Source: Herbiconiux sp. L3-i23
GTDB lineage: Bacteria > Actinomycetota > Actinomycetes > Actinomycetales > Microbacteriaceae
NCBI RefSeq assembly: GCF_023734115.1
Contig: NZ_AP025737.1
Coordinates: 868,001-932,000 of the forward strand
DNA: 64,000 nt
Direction: 5' to 3'
The notes under the pieces were generated by a model. That model ran no database searches, was not told where the DNA came from, and saw only the letters and a program-made list of their open reading frames with translations. Of this stretch, positions 25,494 through 33,768 are shown piece by piece (positions within the stretch are counted from its first letter, which is position 1; the number at the start of each line of letters is the position of its first letter). Position numbers and translations under genes: made by a program.

Positions 25494-25799
25494 TCAGGCG
25501 ACCGGGTCGACGAAGGTGATCCACTTCTCGGCGATGCGCTGAGGCTGCCCCTCGAACACCGCCGAACGCTCGGGTGAGGCGTTGTAGTGCTCCTCGAACT
25601 GCAGGAAGCCCGCCCGGTCGCCGGGCACGCTGACCGCCCACGTGAACAGCGAGTGCTCCGGATCGGCGTAGGCGAACTCGATGTGGAAGCCGAACTCGGC
25701 GCGCATCGGCAGCAGATCGTCGCGCATCCACTCCACGAAATCGTCGAACATCTCGGGGTGGATGCGGTAGCGGCGCAGTTGGACGGTTCGGATCCTCAC
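25494..25799 (-). CDS. NIPSNAP-like small protein
   Basis: A 101-residue protein resembling NIPSNAP/dimeric alpha-beta barrel proteins: RIRTVQLRRYRIHPE at the start, then WAVSVPGDRAGFLQFEEHYNASPER. Such proteins are small dimers with uncertain roles. The GTG at complement 25797-25799 gives a compact domain; the frame continues upstream into the nusA region but that extension has no family character. It converges with the deazaflavin-type gene and is divergent from nusA. No partner gene was recognised. Confidence 0.65.
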   Translation of the reverse strand: MRIRTVQLRRYRIHPEMFDDFVEWMRDDLLPMRAEFGFHIEFAYADPEHSLFTWAVSVPGDRAGFLQFEEHYNASPERSAVFEGQPQRIAEKWITFVDPVA

Positions 25800-25920
25800 A
25801 GGGGCATTCTCTCGCAGTCCGCATGAGCGTCTCGCAGGTAGCGCAGGCCGCCGATCGGGTACCGTAGATGCGGCCCGTTTCACCATGCGGGTGTCATAGA
25901 GCGAATAGTGGAGTGCGGCC

Positions 25921-26925
25921 GTGGAAATCGACCTGAGCGTCTTGCGTCTGATGGAGCGAGAGCGCGAGATCCCGTTCGAGGAGCTCGTCCAGATCATCGA
26001 GCAGGCGATCCTCACCGCCTACCTGAAGCACACCGACAAGGTCGAGCCGAAGCACGGCTCCGACGAGCCGGCACCCGCCCGCGTCGACATCGACCGCAAG
26101 ACCGGTCACGTCGCCGTCTACGTTCCCGAGATCGATGACGACGGCGCCGTGGTCGGCGAGGCCGAGGACAGCCCCAGTGACTTCGGCCGCATCGCCGCGT
26201 TCGCCGCGAAGCAGGTCATCAACCAGCGTCTGCGCGACATCGGCGACGACAAGGTGCTCGGCGAGTTCAAGGGCCGCGAGGGCGACATCATCGCCGGCGT
26301 CATCCAGCAGGGCCCGAACCCGCGGATGATCCACATCGACCTCGGTGCCATCGAGGCGATCCTGCCTCCCGAGGAGCAGGTCCCCGGCGAGAGCTACGGG
26401 CACGGCGAGCGGATCCGCGTCTACGTGACCAGCGTCGCGAAGGGCGCCAAGGGCCCCTCGATCACCGTGTCGCGCACCCACCCGTCGTTGGTGCGCAAGC
26501 TGTTCGCGCTGGAGGTGCCCGAGATCGCGTCGGGACTCGTCGAGATCGTGTCGCTCGCCCGTGAAGCCGGGCACCGCACCAAGATCGCGGTCCGCGCGAC
26601 CGAACCGGGCATCAACGCCAAGGGCGCCTGCATCGGCGAGCTCGGGCAGCGTGTCCGTGCGGTGTCGGCGGAGCTCGGCGGCGAGAAGATCGACATCGTC
26701 GACTACTCCGAGGACCTGCCCCAGTTCGTCGCGAACGCCCTGTCGCCTGCGAAGGTGACCAGCTCGTACGTGATCGACGCGTCGCTGAAGGCCGTCCGCG
26801 CGCTGGTGCCCGACTATCAGCTGTCCCTCGCGATCGGCAAGGAGGGCCAGAACGCCCGCCTCGCCGCGAAGCTCACGGGCGCGAAGATCGACATCCAGCC
26901 GGACTCCATCCTCGACGAAGACTGA
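25921..26925 (+). CDS. nusA: Transcription termination/antitermination factor NusA
   Basis: A 334-residue NusA of the short actinobacterial form. It has an N-terminal RNA-polymerase-binding domain (about 1-120), an S1 domain (about 125-195, including [17 protein letters not shown]), then two KH domains, with [12 protein letters not shown] and [17 protein letters not shown] as landmarks. It lacks the C-terminal acidic repeats of E. coli NusA. Start is GTG at 25921. In most actinobacteria rimP precedes and ylxR follows nusA; neither is present at those positions here. The following 766 bp are repeats and the infB leader. Confidence 0.95.
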   Translation: MEIDLSVLRLMEREREIPFEELVQIIEQAILTAYLKHTDKVEPKHGSDEPAPARVDIDRKTGHVAVYVPEIDDDGAVVGEAEDSPSDFGRIAAFAAKQVINQRLRDIGDDKVLGEFKGREGDIIAGVIQQGPNPRMIHIDLGAIEAILPPEEQVPGESYGHGERIRVYVTSVAKGAKGPSITVSRTHPSLVRKLFALEVPEIASGLVEIVSLAREAGHRTKIAVRATEPGINAKGACIGELGQRVRAVSAELGGEKIDIVDYSEDLPQFVANALSPAKVTSSYVIDASLKAVRALVPDYQLSLAIGKEGQNARLAAKLTGAKIDIQPDSILDED

Positions 26926-26995
26926 CCTCCCCGCGGGGCGGCGGCGGGCGCCCGCCCGCCCGCCCCGCGAAGCGATACGAAGGGCGACTTCCACC

Positions 26996-27184
26996 CCGGT
27001 CGTCGAGTAGGCGCGCCAGCGCCGTACCGAGACGGCTCGAGTAAGCGAGGAACGAGCGCACCGAGAGCTCAGTTTCAACCTCGGCGCCATGGTCTCGGTG
27101 CGCTTCGCTTACTCGACCCTGGGCCCACCGCGCATGCTTGCGCGGGGGACTCGATACGCTCCTTCGTCGCTACTCAACGACCGG
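26996..27184. repeat. GGTCGTTGAGTAGG-type repeat, unit F1
   Basis: It starts CCGGTCGTCGAGTAGGCG then CGCCAGCGCCGTA and ends with the inverse, TCAACGACCGG. It contains arms of the form GGCTCGAGTAAGCGAGGAACG and TACGCTCCTTCGTCGCTAC. The middle includes CTGGGCCCACC with the hairpin CCGCGCA/TGCGCGG, the core also found in repeat G. I know this style of repeat as common in Microbacteriaceae genomes. Confidence 0.75.
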
Positions 27185-27223
27185 GGCTCGAGCGAAGCGA
27201 TGCGTACGGCACGAGTTCCCACC

Positions 27224-27372
27224 CCGGTCGTTGAGTAGGCGCGCCAGCGCCGTATCGAAACGGCTCGAGTAGCGAGGAACGAGCGCATCGAGAGCGCGCA
27301 CGCTGTGGTCTCGGTGCGCTTCGCTCACTCGACCCGTCTCGGTACGCTCCTTCGTCGCTACTCGACGACCGG
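27224..27372. repeat. GGTCGTTGAGTAGG-type repeat, unit F2
   Basis: A second unit, starting CCGGTCGTTGAGTAGGCG then CGCCAGCGCCGTATCG and ending CTACTCGACGACCGG. It shares its first 70 bp or so with F3 and is a shortened version of F1 without the GGGCCCACC hairpin. Confidence 0.75.
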
Positions 27373-27379
27373 GTCAGAT

Positions 27380-27472
27380 CCGGTCGTTGAGTAGGCGCGC
27401 CAGCGCCGTATCGAAACGGCTCGAGTAGCGACGAAGGAGCGTATCGAGAGCGCATCGCTACTTGACGACCGG
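27380..27472. repeat. GGTCGTTGAGTAGG-type repeat, unit F3
   Basis: The third and shortest unit (93 bp), starting CCGGTCGTTGAGTAGGCG and ending CTACTTGACGACCGG. It reads through GAGTAGCGACGAAGGAGCG, the most typical form of the arm. It abuts the candidate infB promoter region. Confidence 0.75.
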
Positions 27473-27510
27473 TGGAGCAGGCTCTCGGCCTGTCGCGGGC
27501 GGCGGGGGAG

Positions 27511-27516
27511 TACAAT
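27511..27516 (+). promoter_or_regulatory. Candidate -10 box of an infB promoter
   Basis: TACAAT preceded by GAG is a near-consensus -10 hexamer in otherwise GC-rich DNA, 176 bp before infB. No convincing -35 is visible at 17 bp. If used, it would give infB its own leader containing the palindrome GGGCACAGCTGTGCCC (27542-27557). Confidence 0.35.
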
Positions 27517-27660
27517 GGTCGAGTTCCCCCTCTTCTGGCGAGGGCACAGCTGTGCCCGGAACGCTGGAATGCAGGGTCTACCGAAAAGAACAGGCTGAAC
27601 GGCTTATGGACAACTAATGAGCTACTCGAAATGAGTTCCTCACACCGCTAATCGGCTTGC

Positions 27661-27685
27661 CCTGTCTGGGTGAGCCTCAGACAGG
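27661..27685 (+). promoter_or_regulatory. Hairpin covering the infB ribosome-binding site
   Basis: CCTGTCTG (27661-27668) pairs perfectly with CAGACAGG (27678-27685). The right arm includes the first bases of the AGGAGA ribosome site (27683-27688), which lies just before the GTG start at 27692. Folding would limit ribosome access, so this may tune IF2 synthesis; regulation is inferred. Confidence 0.5.
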
Positions 27686-27691
27686 AGAAAA

Positions 27692-30469
27692 GTGGCTGCA
27701 AAACCACGCGTACACGAGGTCGCAACCGACCTCGGAATCGACACCAAGGTCGCGCTCGCGAAGCTCAAGGAGATGGGCGAGTTCGTCAAGGGACCGTCGT
27801 CGAGCATCGAGCCCCCGGTCGTCCGGAAGCTGAAGGCGAAGCTCGAAGCCGACGGCATCACCCGCAAGCCCGCCGACGGTGCGGCTCCCGCCGCGCCCGC
27901 GAAGGCGACGCCTTCCCGCGCGACCCCGTCGCGCCCCGGCCCGGCCCCCTCGGCTCCGGCCGCGCCCGCTGCCGCGGCTCCCGCCGCGCCCAGCTCGCCC
28001 GCCTCGCCGGCGGCACCGCGCGCGCCGCGTTCGGAGGAGCGCCCCGCGGCGACCGAGCGTCCCGCGGCATCCGCCCGTCCCTCCGCCGCTCCGGGAGCTC
28101 CCGCTCCGCGTGACGGCGAGCGTCCCGCCGCCCCCGGCGGCTCGGCCGGCATCCCGCGTCCCGGCGCCCCGCGCCCGGCCGGCATCCCGCGTCCCGGCAA
28201 CAACCCGTACTCGAGCAGCCAGGGCATGCAGCGCCCCGGTGCTCCGCGCCCCGGCAATAACCCGTTCGCGGCCAACCAGGGCATGCGTCCCGGCGGCATC
28301 CCGCGTCCGGCCGCTCCCCGTCCCGGCTCGCCGCGTCCCGGCGCTCCCGGTGCCGGTGCTCCCGGTCGTCCCGGCGGCCCCGGTCGCCCCAACGGCGGCT
28401 TCCAGCGTCCCGGTGGCGGCGGCGGACGTCCGGGCGGTGCGCCCGGCGGCTTCCAGCGTCCCGGTGGTGCGCCCGGCGGCTTCGGCGGCCCGCGCCCCGC
28501 AGGCGGCGGCGGTCGTGGCCGTGGCCCCGGTGGTGGTACCGCCGGTGCGTTCGGTCGCGGTGGCGGCAAGAGCAAGGCCCGCAAGTCGAAGCGGACGAAG
28601 CGTCAAGAGTTCGAGATGCGGGAGGCCCCGTCGCTCGGCGGCGTGAGCGTCCCCCGCGGTGATGGCAGCACGGTCATCCGTCTGCGCCGTGGTGCGTCCA
28701 TCACGGACTTCGCGGACAAGATCGACGCGAGCCCCGGCAACATCGTCACCGTCCTCTTCCACCTCGGTGAGATGGCGACGGCGACCGAGTCGCTCGACGA
28801 GGCCACCTTCCAGGTGCTCGGCGAGGAGCTGGGCTACAAGATCCAGATGGTCTCGCCCGAGGACGAGGACAAGGAGCTCCTCGAGGGCTTCGACATCGAC
28901 CTCGACCAGGAGCTCGAGGACGAGAGCGACGAAGACCTCGAGATCCGTCCGCCGGTCGTGACCGTCATGGGTCACGTCGACCACGGTAAGACCAGGCTTC
29001 TCGACGCGATCCGCAAGACCAACGTGATCGCCGGTGAGGCGGGTGGCATCACCCAGCACATCGGTGCCTACCAGGTCTGGACCGAGCACGAGGGCTACGA
29101 CCGCGCCATCACCTTCATCGACACCCCCGGTCACGAGGCGTTCACCGCCATGCGTGCCCGTGGTGCGCAGGTCACCGACCTCGCGATCCTCGTGGTCGCG
29201 GCGGACGACGGCATCATGCCGCAGACGGTCGAGGCGTTGAACCACGCCCAAGCCGCCGGTGTGCCGATCGTCGTCGCGGTGAACAAGGTCGACAAGGAGG
29301 GCGCGAACCCGGCGAAGGTGCGTCAGCAGCTCACCGAGTTCGGTCTCGTAGCCGAGGAGTACGGCGGCGACACCATGTTCGTCGACGTGTCCGCGCTCGC
29401 GGGCACCGGTATCGACAACCTGCTCGACGCCGTCCTGCTCACCGCCGATGCCGGTCTCGACCTGCGCGCGAACCCGAACAAGGACGCGCGCGGTGTCGCC
29501 ATCGAAGCCCGTCTCGACAAGGGACGCGGTGCGGTCGCGACCGTGCTCATCCAGTCCGGCACCCTGCGCGTCGGCGACGCGATCGTCGCCGGCACCGCGT
29601 ACGGACGTGTCCGCGCGATGATGGACGAGAACGGCGACCCGGTGGCCGAGGCCTACCCGTCGCGTCCCGTGCAGGTGCAGGGTCTGTCGACCGTGCCCCG
29701 CGCCGGTGACACCTTCCTCGTCACCGAGGAGGACCGCACCGCCCGTCAGATCGCCGAGAAGCGCGAAGCCGTGGAGCGCAACGCGAGCCTCGCGAAGGCC
29801 CGCAAGCGCATCTCGCTCGAGGACTTCACCCGTGCTCTCGAAGAGGGCAAGGTCGACTCGCTCAACCTCATCATCAAGGGTGACGTCTCCGGTGCCGTCG
29901 AGGCGCTCGAAGAGGCGCTGCTCAAGATCGAGGTCGACGAGAGCGTCCAGCTGCGGATCATCCACCGCGGTGTCGGTGCCGTCACCGAGAGCGACGTCAA
30001 CCTCGCAACGGTCGACAACGCGATCATCATGGGATTCAACGTCCGTCCGGACAGCAAGGCCCGCGAGCGCGCCGCCCGCGAGGGTGTCGACATCCGCTTC
30101 TACTCGGTCATCTACACGGCTCTCGACGACATCGAGAACTCGCTCAAGGGCATGCTCAAGCCCGAGTACGAGGAAGTCCAGTCGGGTGTGGCCGAGATCC
30201 GCGAGATCTTCCGCTCCAGCAAGGTCGGGAACATCGCGGGTGTCATCGTCCGCAGCGGCACGATCACGCGCAACGCCAAGGCGCGCGTCATCCGCAACGG
30301 CGTCGTGGTCGGGGACAACCTCGCGATCGACTCGCTGCGCCGCTTCAAGGACGACGTCACCGAGGTCCGTGAGGGCTACGAGTGCGGTATCGGACTCGGG
30401 AAGTACAACGACATCCAGATCGGCGACGAGATCGAGACGATCGAGATGCAGGAGAAGAAGCGGGCCTAG
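27692..30469 (+). CDS. infB: Translation initiation factor IF-2
   Basis: A 925-residue IF-2 that delivers fMet-tRNA to the 30S subunit and hydrolyses GTP on subunit joining. An IF2_N helix ([19 protein letters not shown]) is followed by a long Ala/Pro/Gly/Arg-rich spacer (about 60-300) with repeated [10 protein letters not shown]-like units. The G domain begins near 420 with GHVDHGKT (427-434), then DTPGHEAF and NKVDKE, and domains II to IV follow. GTG start with AGGAGA ribosome site, partly held in a hairpin. It is followed by a 68-bp palindrome and rbfA. The spacer is long but usual for actinobacteria. Confidence 0.97.
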   Translation: MAAKPRVHEVATDLGIDTKVALAKLKEMGEFVKGPSSSIEPPVVRKLKAKLEADGITRKPADGAAPAAPAKATPSRATPSRPGPAPSAPAAPAAAAPAAPSSPASPAAPRAPRSEERPAATERPAASARPSAAPGAPAPRDGERPAAPGGSAGIPRPGAPRPAGIPRPGNNPYSSSQGMQRPGAPRPGNNPFAANQGMRPGGIPRPAAPRPGSPRPGAPGAGAPGRPGGPGRPNGGFQRPGGGGGRPGGAPGGFQRPGGAPGGFGGPRPAGGGGRGRGPGGGTAGAFGRGGGKSKARKSKRTKRQEFEMREAPSLGGVSVPRGDGSTVIRLRRGASITDFADKIDASPGNIVTVLFHLGEMATATESLDEATFQVLGEELGYKIQMVSPEDEDKELLEGFDIDLDQELEDESDEDLEIRPPVVTVMGHVDHGKTRLLDAIRKTNVIAGEAGGITQHIGAYQVWTEHEGYDRAITFIDTPGHEAFTAMRARGAQVTDLAILVVAADDGIMPQTVEALNHAQAAGVPIVVAVNKVDKEGANPAKVRQQLTEFGLVAEEYGGDTMFVDVSALAGTGIDNLLDAVLLTADAGLDLRANPNKDARGVAIEARLDKGRGAVATVLIQSGTLRVGDAIVAGTAYGRVRAMMDENGDPVAEAYPSRPVQVQGLSTVPRAGDTFLVTEEDRTARQIAEKREAVERNASLAKARKRISLEDFTRALEEGKVDSLNLIIKGDVSGAVEALEEALLKIEVDESVQLRIIHRGVGAVTESDVNLATVDNAIIMGFNVRPDSKARERAAREGVDIRFYSVIYTALDDIENSLKGMLKPEYEEVQSGVAEIREIFRSSKVGNIAGVIVRSGTITRNAKARVIRNGVVVGDNLAIDSLRRFKDDVTEVREGYECGIGLGKYNDIQIGDEIETIEMQEKKRA

Positions 30470-30486
30470 TCCGCACCATTCCTTAC

Positions 30487-30554
30487 CGAGCGCGGTGTGT
30501 TGCTGCGAGCGCGGGTGTTCAAACACCCGCGCTCGTGACAACACACCGCGCTCG
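30487..30554. repeat. 68-bp palindromic element E between infB and rbfA
   Basis: Two 33-bp arms pair except for three central bases (CTG against TCA): CGAGCGCGGTGTGTTG and CGAGCGCGGGTGTT make up each arm, with a 2-base loop. Each arm is itself a pair of related 14-16-bp words starting CGAGCGCGG. No T-tract follows, so a simple Rho-independent role is doubtful. Confidence 0.85.
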
Positions 30555-30589
30555 CGGGGGTGAGAAGTGCTTCATGAAGGAGGAGTGTC

Positions 30590-31027
30590 ATGGCTGATCC
30601 GGCACGCGCGGCCAAGATGGCCGATCGCATCAAGGAGATCGTCGCCCGCAGGCTCGAGAAGGGCATCCGCGACCCGCGTCTCGGATTCGTGACCATCACG
30701 GACGTCCGGATGACCGGCGACCTGCAGCACGCGAGCATCTTCTTCACCGTGTACGGCACCGAGGAGGAGCGCGCCGACAGCGCCGCCGCCCTCAAGGCCG
30801 CGACGGGGATGCTGCGCAGCGAGGTGGGGAAGAACCTCACCACGCGGCTGACGCCGAGCATCGAGTTCATCCTCGACGCCGTCCCCGAGACCGCGGCGAG
30901 CATCGAGAAGCTGCTCGTCGAGGCGCGCGAGCGTGACAGCGAGTCGCGTGCTCTCGCGGCGAACTCGCAGTACGCCGGCGACGAGGACCCCTACGTCAAG
31001 CCCCGCGAGACCGACGAAGAAGACTGA
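30590..31027 (+). CDS. rbfA: Ribosome-binding factor A
   Basis: A 145-residue protein with the RbfA KH-like domain: ARAAKMADRIKEIVARRLEKG, DPRLGFVTITDVRMTGDLQHA and LTPSIEFILD. It helps mature the 5' end of 16S rRNA in the 30S subunit. The C-terminal 30 residues are acidic and probably disordered. A strong ribosome site, AAGGAGGAG, precedes the ATG at 30590. It follows infB after the E palindrome and ends the local operon, with a textbook terminator 44 bp downstream. Confidence 0.95.
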   Translation: MADPARAAKMADRIKEIVARRLEKGIRDPRLGFVTITDVRMTGDLQHASIFFTVYGTEEERADSAAALKAATGMLRSEVGKNLTTRLTPSIEFILDAVPETAASIEKLLVEARERDSESRALAANSQYAGDEDPYVKPRETDEED

Positions 31028-31070
31028 TTCAGCGACTCGCCCGTCAGGCGTGAGACGCATTCAGGCAAGG

Positions 31071-31115
31071 AAGAAGGCCTGCGACCGGGTGGCGCGTCGC
31101 AGGCCTTCTTTCTTC
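31071..31115 (+). terminator. Rho-independent terminator after rbfA
   Basis: AAGAAGGCCTGCGAC and GTCGCAGGCCTTCTT form a perfect 15-bp stem with a 10-base loop, followed by TCTTCAT. The A-rich 5' side and T-rich 3' side make it potentially bidirectional, also serving the converging collagen-like gene. Confidence 0.9.
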
Positions 31116-31216
31116 ATATAAGCGGACTTCCGCGGCGCGCGGCATGCCCAGTCCGGGGGGTGCGGCTCAGCCCACCGGCGTGCTCGTGCCGTGGTGTCGG
31201 ACCGCGGAAGGGCGCG

Positions 31217-32065
31217 TCAGCCGACCGTGTTCAGCTGGATGGCGCTGAGGTTCGACTTCGACAGGCCCCATGAGATCACGGCACCGAAGGGGGACTGGCG
31301 TTCGCATGCCAGCCCGAGTTGCTGCCCGGCTGCGATGGTGACGAAGTTGCCGACCGATACCTGCGGACGCTCGAGGTCCCAGAAGTTCTGGCCGCCGAAG
31401 TAGCTCGGCTGAGTGAGAGAGGGCGAGACGAGCTGAGACGCGTCGCTGCCCTGACCGCTCGTGCCGTCGTCCCCCGTCACCGCCACGAACTGGCAGGCGA
31501 AGTCGGCGGTGGGAATGGCGACGGCGACCTTGGGGTTCAGCGTGCCGTCGACGTACCAGGTGCCGGCGGGGATCGACCAGACGCCCTGCAGGTGGATGGC
31601 TCCGTCGGCGCTGCCGGAATACTCCTCGTCGCCGATCGACCCGGAGACGAGCGTCGGGACGTAGCCGCGGGATACGCCCGGTACGCCCTGAGGTCCCGGT
31701 TGCCCCTGCGCGCCCGCGGCGCCGCTCTGGCCCGCTGCCCCCGCCGCGCCATTCGCGCCCGCGGCGCCGGTCGCGCCCGTGGCTCCCGTGCGACCCGTCG
31801 CGCCGGCCGTGCCGGTCGCGCCCGCCGTGCCGGGAGCGCCAGTGGCTCCGGGAGCGCCGTTCGCCCCCGCCGCCCCGGTCGCGCCCGTCGCCCCTTCGGG
31901 ACCCGCGGGGCCGGAGGTGTCGGAGGCGAGCGCGATGTTCGGCCCGAACCACATGGCGACGAACGCCGCGGTGCCGCCCGACAGCAGGAGGCAGATGATG
32001 ACCGTGATCGCGCAGATGACGAGCGTGCGCCTCGTCGGGTGCGGCTGCTGCTGTGCGTCACTCAC
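31217..32065 (-). CDS. Collagen-like membrane-anchored protein
   Basis: A 282-residue protein with a short cytoplasmic start, one membrane helix (about 14-38), then 26 uninterrupted Gly-X-Y triplets from residue 52, mostly GAT, GAA, GAN and GAP. A globular C-terminal domain (about 135-282) contains YVPTLVSGSIGDEEYSG, IPAGTWYVDG and two cysteines, and looks like a trimeric beta-rich head. Such proteins form triple-helical stalks on the cell surface. Threonine-rich X-Y positions are characteristic of bacterial collagens that lack hydroxyproline. GTG start at complement 32063-32065. It is convergent with rbfA. The ligand is unknown. Confidence 0.85.
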   Translation of the reverse strand: MSDAQQQPHPTRRTLVICAITVIICLLLSGGTAAFVAMWFGPNIALASDTSGPAGPEGATGATGAAGANGAPGATGAPGTAGATGTAGATGRTGATGATGAAGANGAAGAAGQSGAAGAQGQPGPQGVPGVSRGYVPTLVSGSIGDEEYSGSADGAIHLQGVWSIPAGTWYVDGTLNPKVAVAIPTADFACQFVAVTGDDGTSGQGSDASQLVSPSLTQPSYFGGQNFWDLERPQVSVGNFVTIAAGQQLGLACERQSPFGAVISWGLSKSNLSAIQLNTVG

Positions 32066-32154
32066 GGGTCTACTCCTCGGTGCCGGGATTGCAAGGGCAT
32101 CGAGAAGCTATCGGCGGCCCGCCGTCACGGCGGCGCGCCGCGCCGTAAGGGAGT

Positions 32155-33030
32155 TCACGGGAGACGGAATCCTGCGGGGTCGCGCACGACGAGTCCGTCC
32201 GCGATGAGGCCGGTGAGGATGCGCTCGCGGCGTTCCCCGTCCGTCACCGCAGCGGCGAAAGCGTCGGCCGCGAGCGGAGATGCGCTTTCGCGTAACAGCG
32301 CGAGCACGGCGCCGCGGGCCTGACGGTCGGAGCCCTCGTACTGCTTCTGCGGTGCGCGCCGGACCCCCGTGTAGTCGGGATAGCCGGCGAGGCGCCACAC
32401 GCAGACCTCCTTCAGCGGGCACTCGCCGCAGCGGGGCGACCGTGCCGTGCAGACGATGGCGCCGAGCTCCATCGTGCCCGCGTTGAAGGAGCGGGCGTCG
32501 TCGAGTTCGTCCGGGAGGTGGATCGCCATGGCTTCGAGGTCGCGTCGCGTCGACGGCGGGCCCGGCTCCGCCTGACCCGCGACCGCGCGGGCGAGCACTC
32601 GGCGCACATTGGTGTCGACGACGGGATGCCGGCGTCCGTACGCGAACGAGGCCACCGCGCGGGCCGTGTACGCGCCCACCCCCGGCAACGCGAGGAGTTG
32701 ATCGACGTCATCCGGCACCCGGTTGCCGTGCTGGTGAGCGATCGCGACGGCACAGGCATGCAGGGCGAGAGCTCGGCGCGGGTAGCCGAGCCGCCCCCAG
32801 GCCCTCACGGCCTCGCCCGGCGCTTCCGCGGCGAGATCGGCCGGGGTGGGCCACCGCTCGAGCCACTCGAGCAACCGCGGAACCACACGCGCCACCGGGG
32901 TCTGCTGCAGCATGAACTCGCTGACGAGCGTGCCCCAGGCGCTGAATCCCGGCCGCCGCCACGGCAGGTCGCGACTGTTGCGAGCGAACCACGGCACGAC
33001 GAGGTCAGCCAGCTCGCCCGCGTCCGTCAC
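32155..33030 (-). CDS. mutY: A/G-specific adenine glycosylase
   Basis: A 291-residue base-excision repair glycosylase that removes adenine paired with 8-oxoguanine. The catalytic Glu38 is in SEFMLQQT and Asp139 in VVDTNVRR; the helix-hairpin-helix is LPGVGAYTARAVASFAYG. The 4Fe-4S cluster is held by Cys194, 201, 204 and 210 (spacing 6-2-5). It lacks the large C-terminal NUDIX-like domain of E. coli MutY and ends with a short winged-helix-like tail. GTG start at complement 33028-33030. It is divergent from the uridine-kinase-like gene across a GGATCAGGAG palindrome. Confidence 0.93.
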   Translation of the reverse strand: MTDAGELADLVVPWFARNSRDLPWRRPGFSAWGTLVSEFMLQQTPVARVVPRLLEWLERWPTPADLAAEAPGEAVRAWGRLGYPRRALALHACAVAIAHQHGNRVPDDVDQLLALPGVGAYTARAVASFAYGRRHPVVDTNVRRVLARAVAGQAEPGPPSTRRDLEAMAIHLPDELDDARSFNAGTMELGAIVCTARSPRCGECPLKEVCVWRLAGYPDYTGVRRAPQKQYEGSDRQARGAVLALLRESASPLAADAFAAAVTDGERRERILTGLIADGLVVRDPAGFRLP

Positions 33031-33080
33031 CAGCCCACTGTAGGTCGGACGCCCGACAGCGCAGCACCACCGACCGCCCT

Positions 33081-33186
33081 GTGCGCGGATCAGGACGAGG
33101 TCCCCGGACACGCCGCCGGAAGCGCCGGTTCGGCCCTGATCCGCGCACCATCTCCTGGTCCGTGCACTCGGTCCTGATCCGTGTAC
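33081..33186. repeat. GGATCAGGAG palindrome, cluster C3 (106 bp)
   Basis: Forward arm GTGCGCGGATCAGGAC at the left; return arms CCTGATCCGCGCAC, CTCCTGGTCCGTGCAC and TCCTGATCCGTGTAC at the right. The arms are more diverged than in C2. It occupies the divergent gap between mutY and the uridine-kinase-like gene. Confidence 0.7.
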
Positions 33187-33241
33187 CCGGCAATGGGGAA
33201 GTGCAGGTTCCGTGCTCAGCGGGGAGGTGCATAGTTGAGGC

Positions 33242-33715
33242 ATGACGAGGTGGGCGCCCGCTCGGGCCGACATCATCGGCGAGTTCGCCGACGAGATCCT
33301 GCACAACTACCGTTCGGCGCGCGCGATCGTCGGTGTCGACGGAGTCCCCGGCGCCGATCAGGCCGCCTTCGCCGACGACCTGGCTGAGGCGTTCCGCGAG
33401 CGCGGCAGCTCCGCCGTCCGTGCGAGTGCCGAGCTCTCGCACGCGGAGGAGTTCGTCGACGAGGTCGCGAAGCCCTTCCGCGCCGAGCCGGGCGCCGGAG
33501 TGCTCGTGGTCGACGGCACCCGGCTGCACGACCCGACCTTCCTGCCGGTATTCGCCTACACGATCTGGTTGACAGTGCCGCACCGGGATCCGCTGCCGGC
33601 CTCCGACGAGCAGTCCGCCTACGAACGGCGCACCTCGCCGCGTGCGCGGGCCACCGCGAACGTCGACAACTCCGATCCGGAGCATCCTCGCCGTACCTTC
33701 GCCGACAGCTGCTGA
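33242..33715 (+). CDS. Uridine-kinase-like protein lacking a functional P-loop
   Basis: A 157-residue protein with the outline of actinobacterial uridine kinases: GVDGVPGADQAAFADDLAE in the position of the Walker A loop, then HAEEFVDEVAKPF, VLVVDGTRLHDP and a C-terminal YERRTSPRARATANVDNSDPEHPRR. In active relatives the loop reads G-x-x-G-x-G-K-[ST]; here GADQ (37-40) replaces the GK[ST] part. Phosphate binding and catalysis are therefore doubtful. It may be a pseudoenzyme or a divergent binder. ATG at 33242. The frame is intact and codon use resembles its neighbours, so it is not an obvious pseudogene. Confidence 0.7.
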   Translation: MTRWAPARADIIGEFADEILHNYRSARAIVGVDGVPGADQAAFADDLAEAFRERGSSAVRASAELSHAEEFVDEVAKPFRAEPGAGVLVVDGTRLHDPTFLPVFAYTIWLTVPHRDPLPASDEQSAYERRTSPRARATANVDNSDPEHPRRTFADSC

Positions 33716-33768
33716 TCACAGCCCGACGACCGGCCGGCTGACCGTCCGGTCGCGCAGCCGGTCGAGTC

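Noticed and set aside
26996-27472. F repeats considered as an insertion sequence.
   Set aside because: No transposase frame is present; the repeats are short palindromic units.
27429-27617. Open frame ending ERLMDN considered as a real ylxR gene.
   Set aside because: It starts inside repeat F3, has no ribosome site and lacks the CVGCR-type motif. It is mentioned only as a possible remnant.
27677-30544. A minus-strand open frame of about 950 codons opposite infB.
   Set aside because: It is antisense to a complete IF-2 gene and shows no domain, so it is a codon-bias artefact.
30470-30589. E palindrome considered as a tRNA or other stable RNA gene.
   Set aside because: It is one long inverted repeat with a 2-base loop and no cloverleaf features.
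33005-33685. Minus-strand open frame opposite the uridine-kinase-like gene.
   Set aside because: It has no family resemblance and overlaps a better-supported gene and a palindrome.
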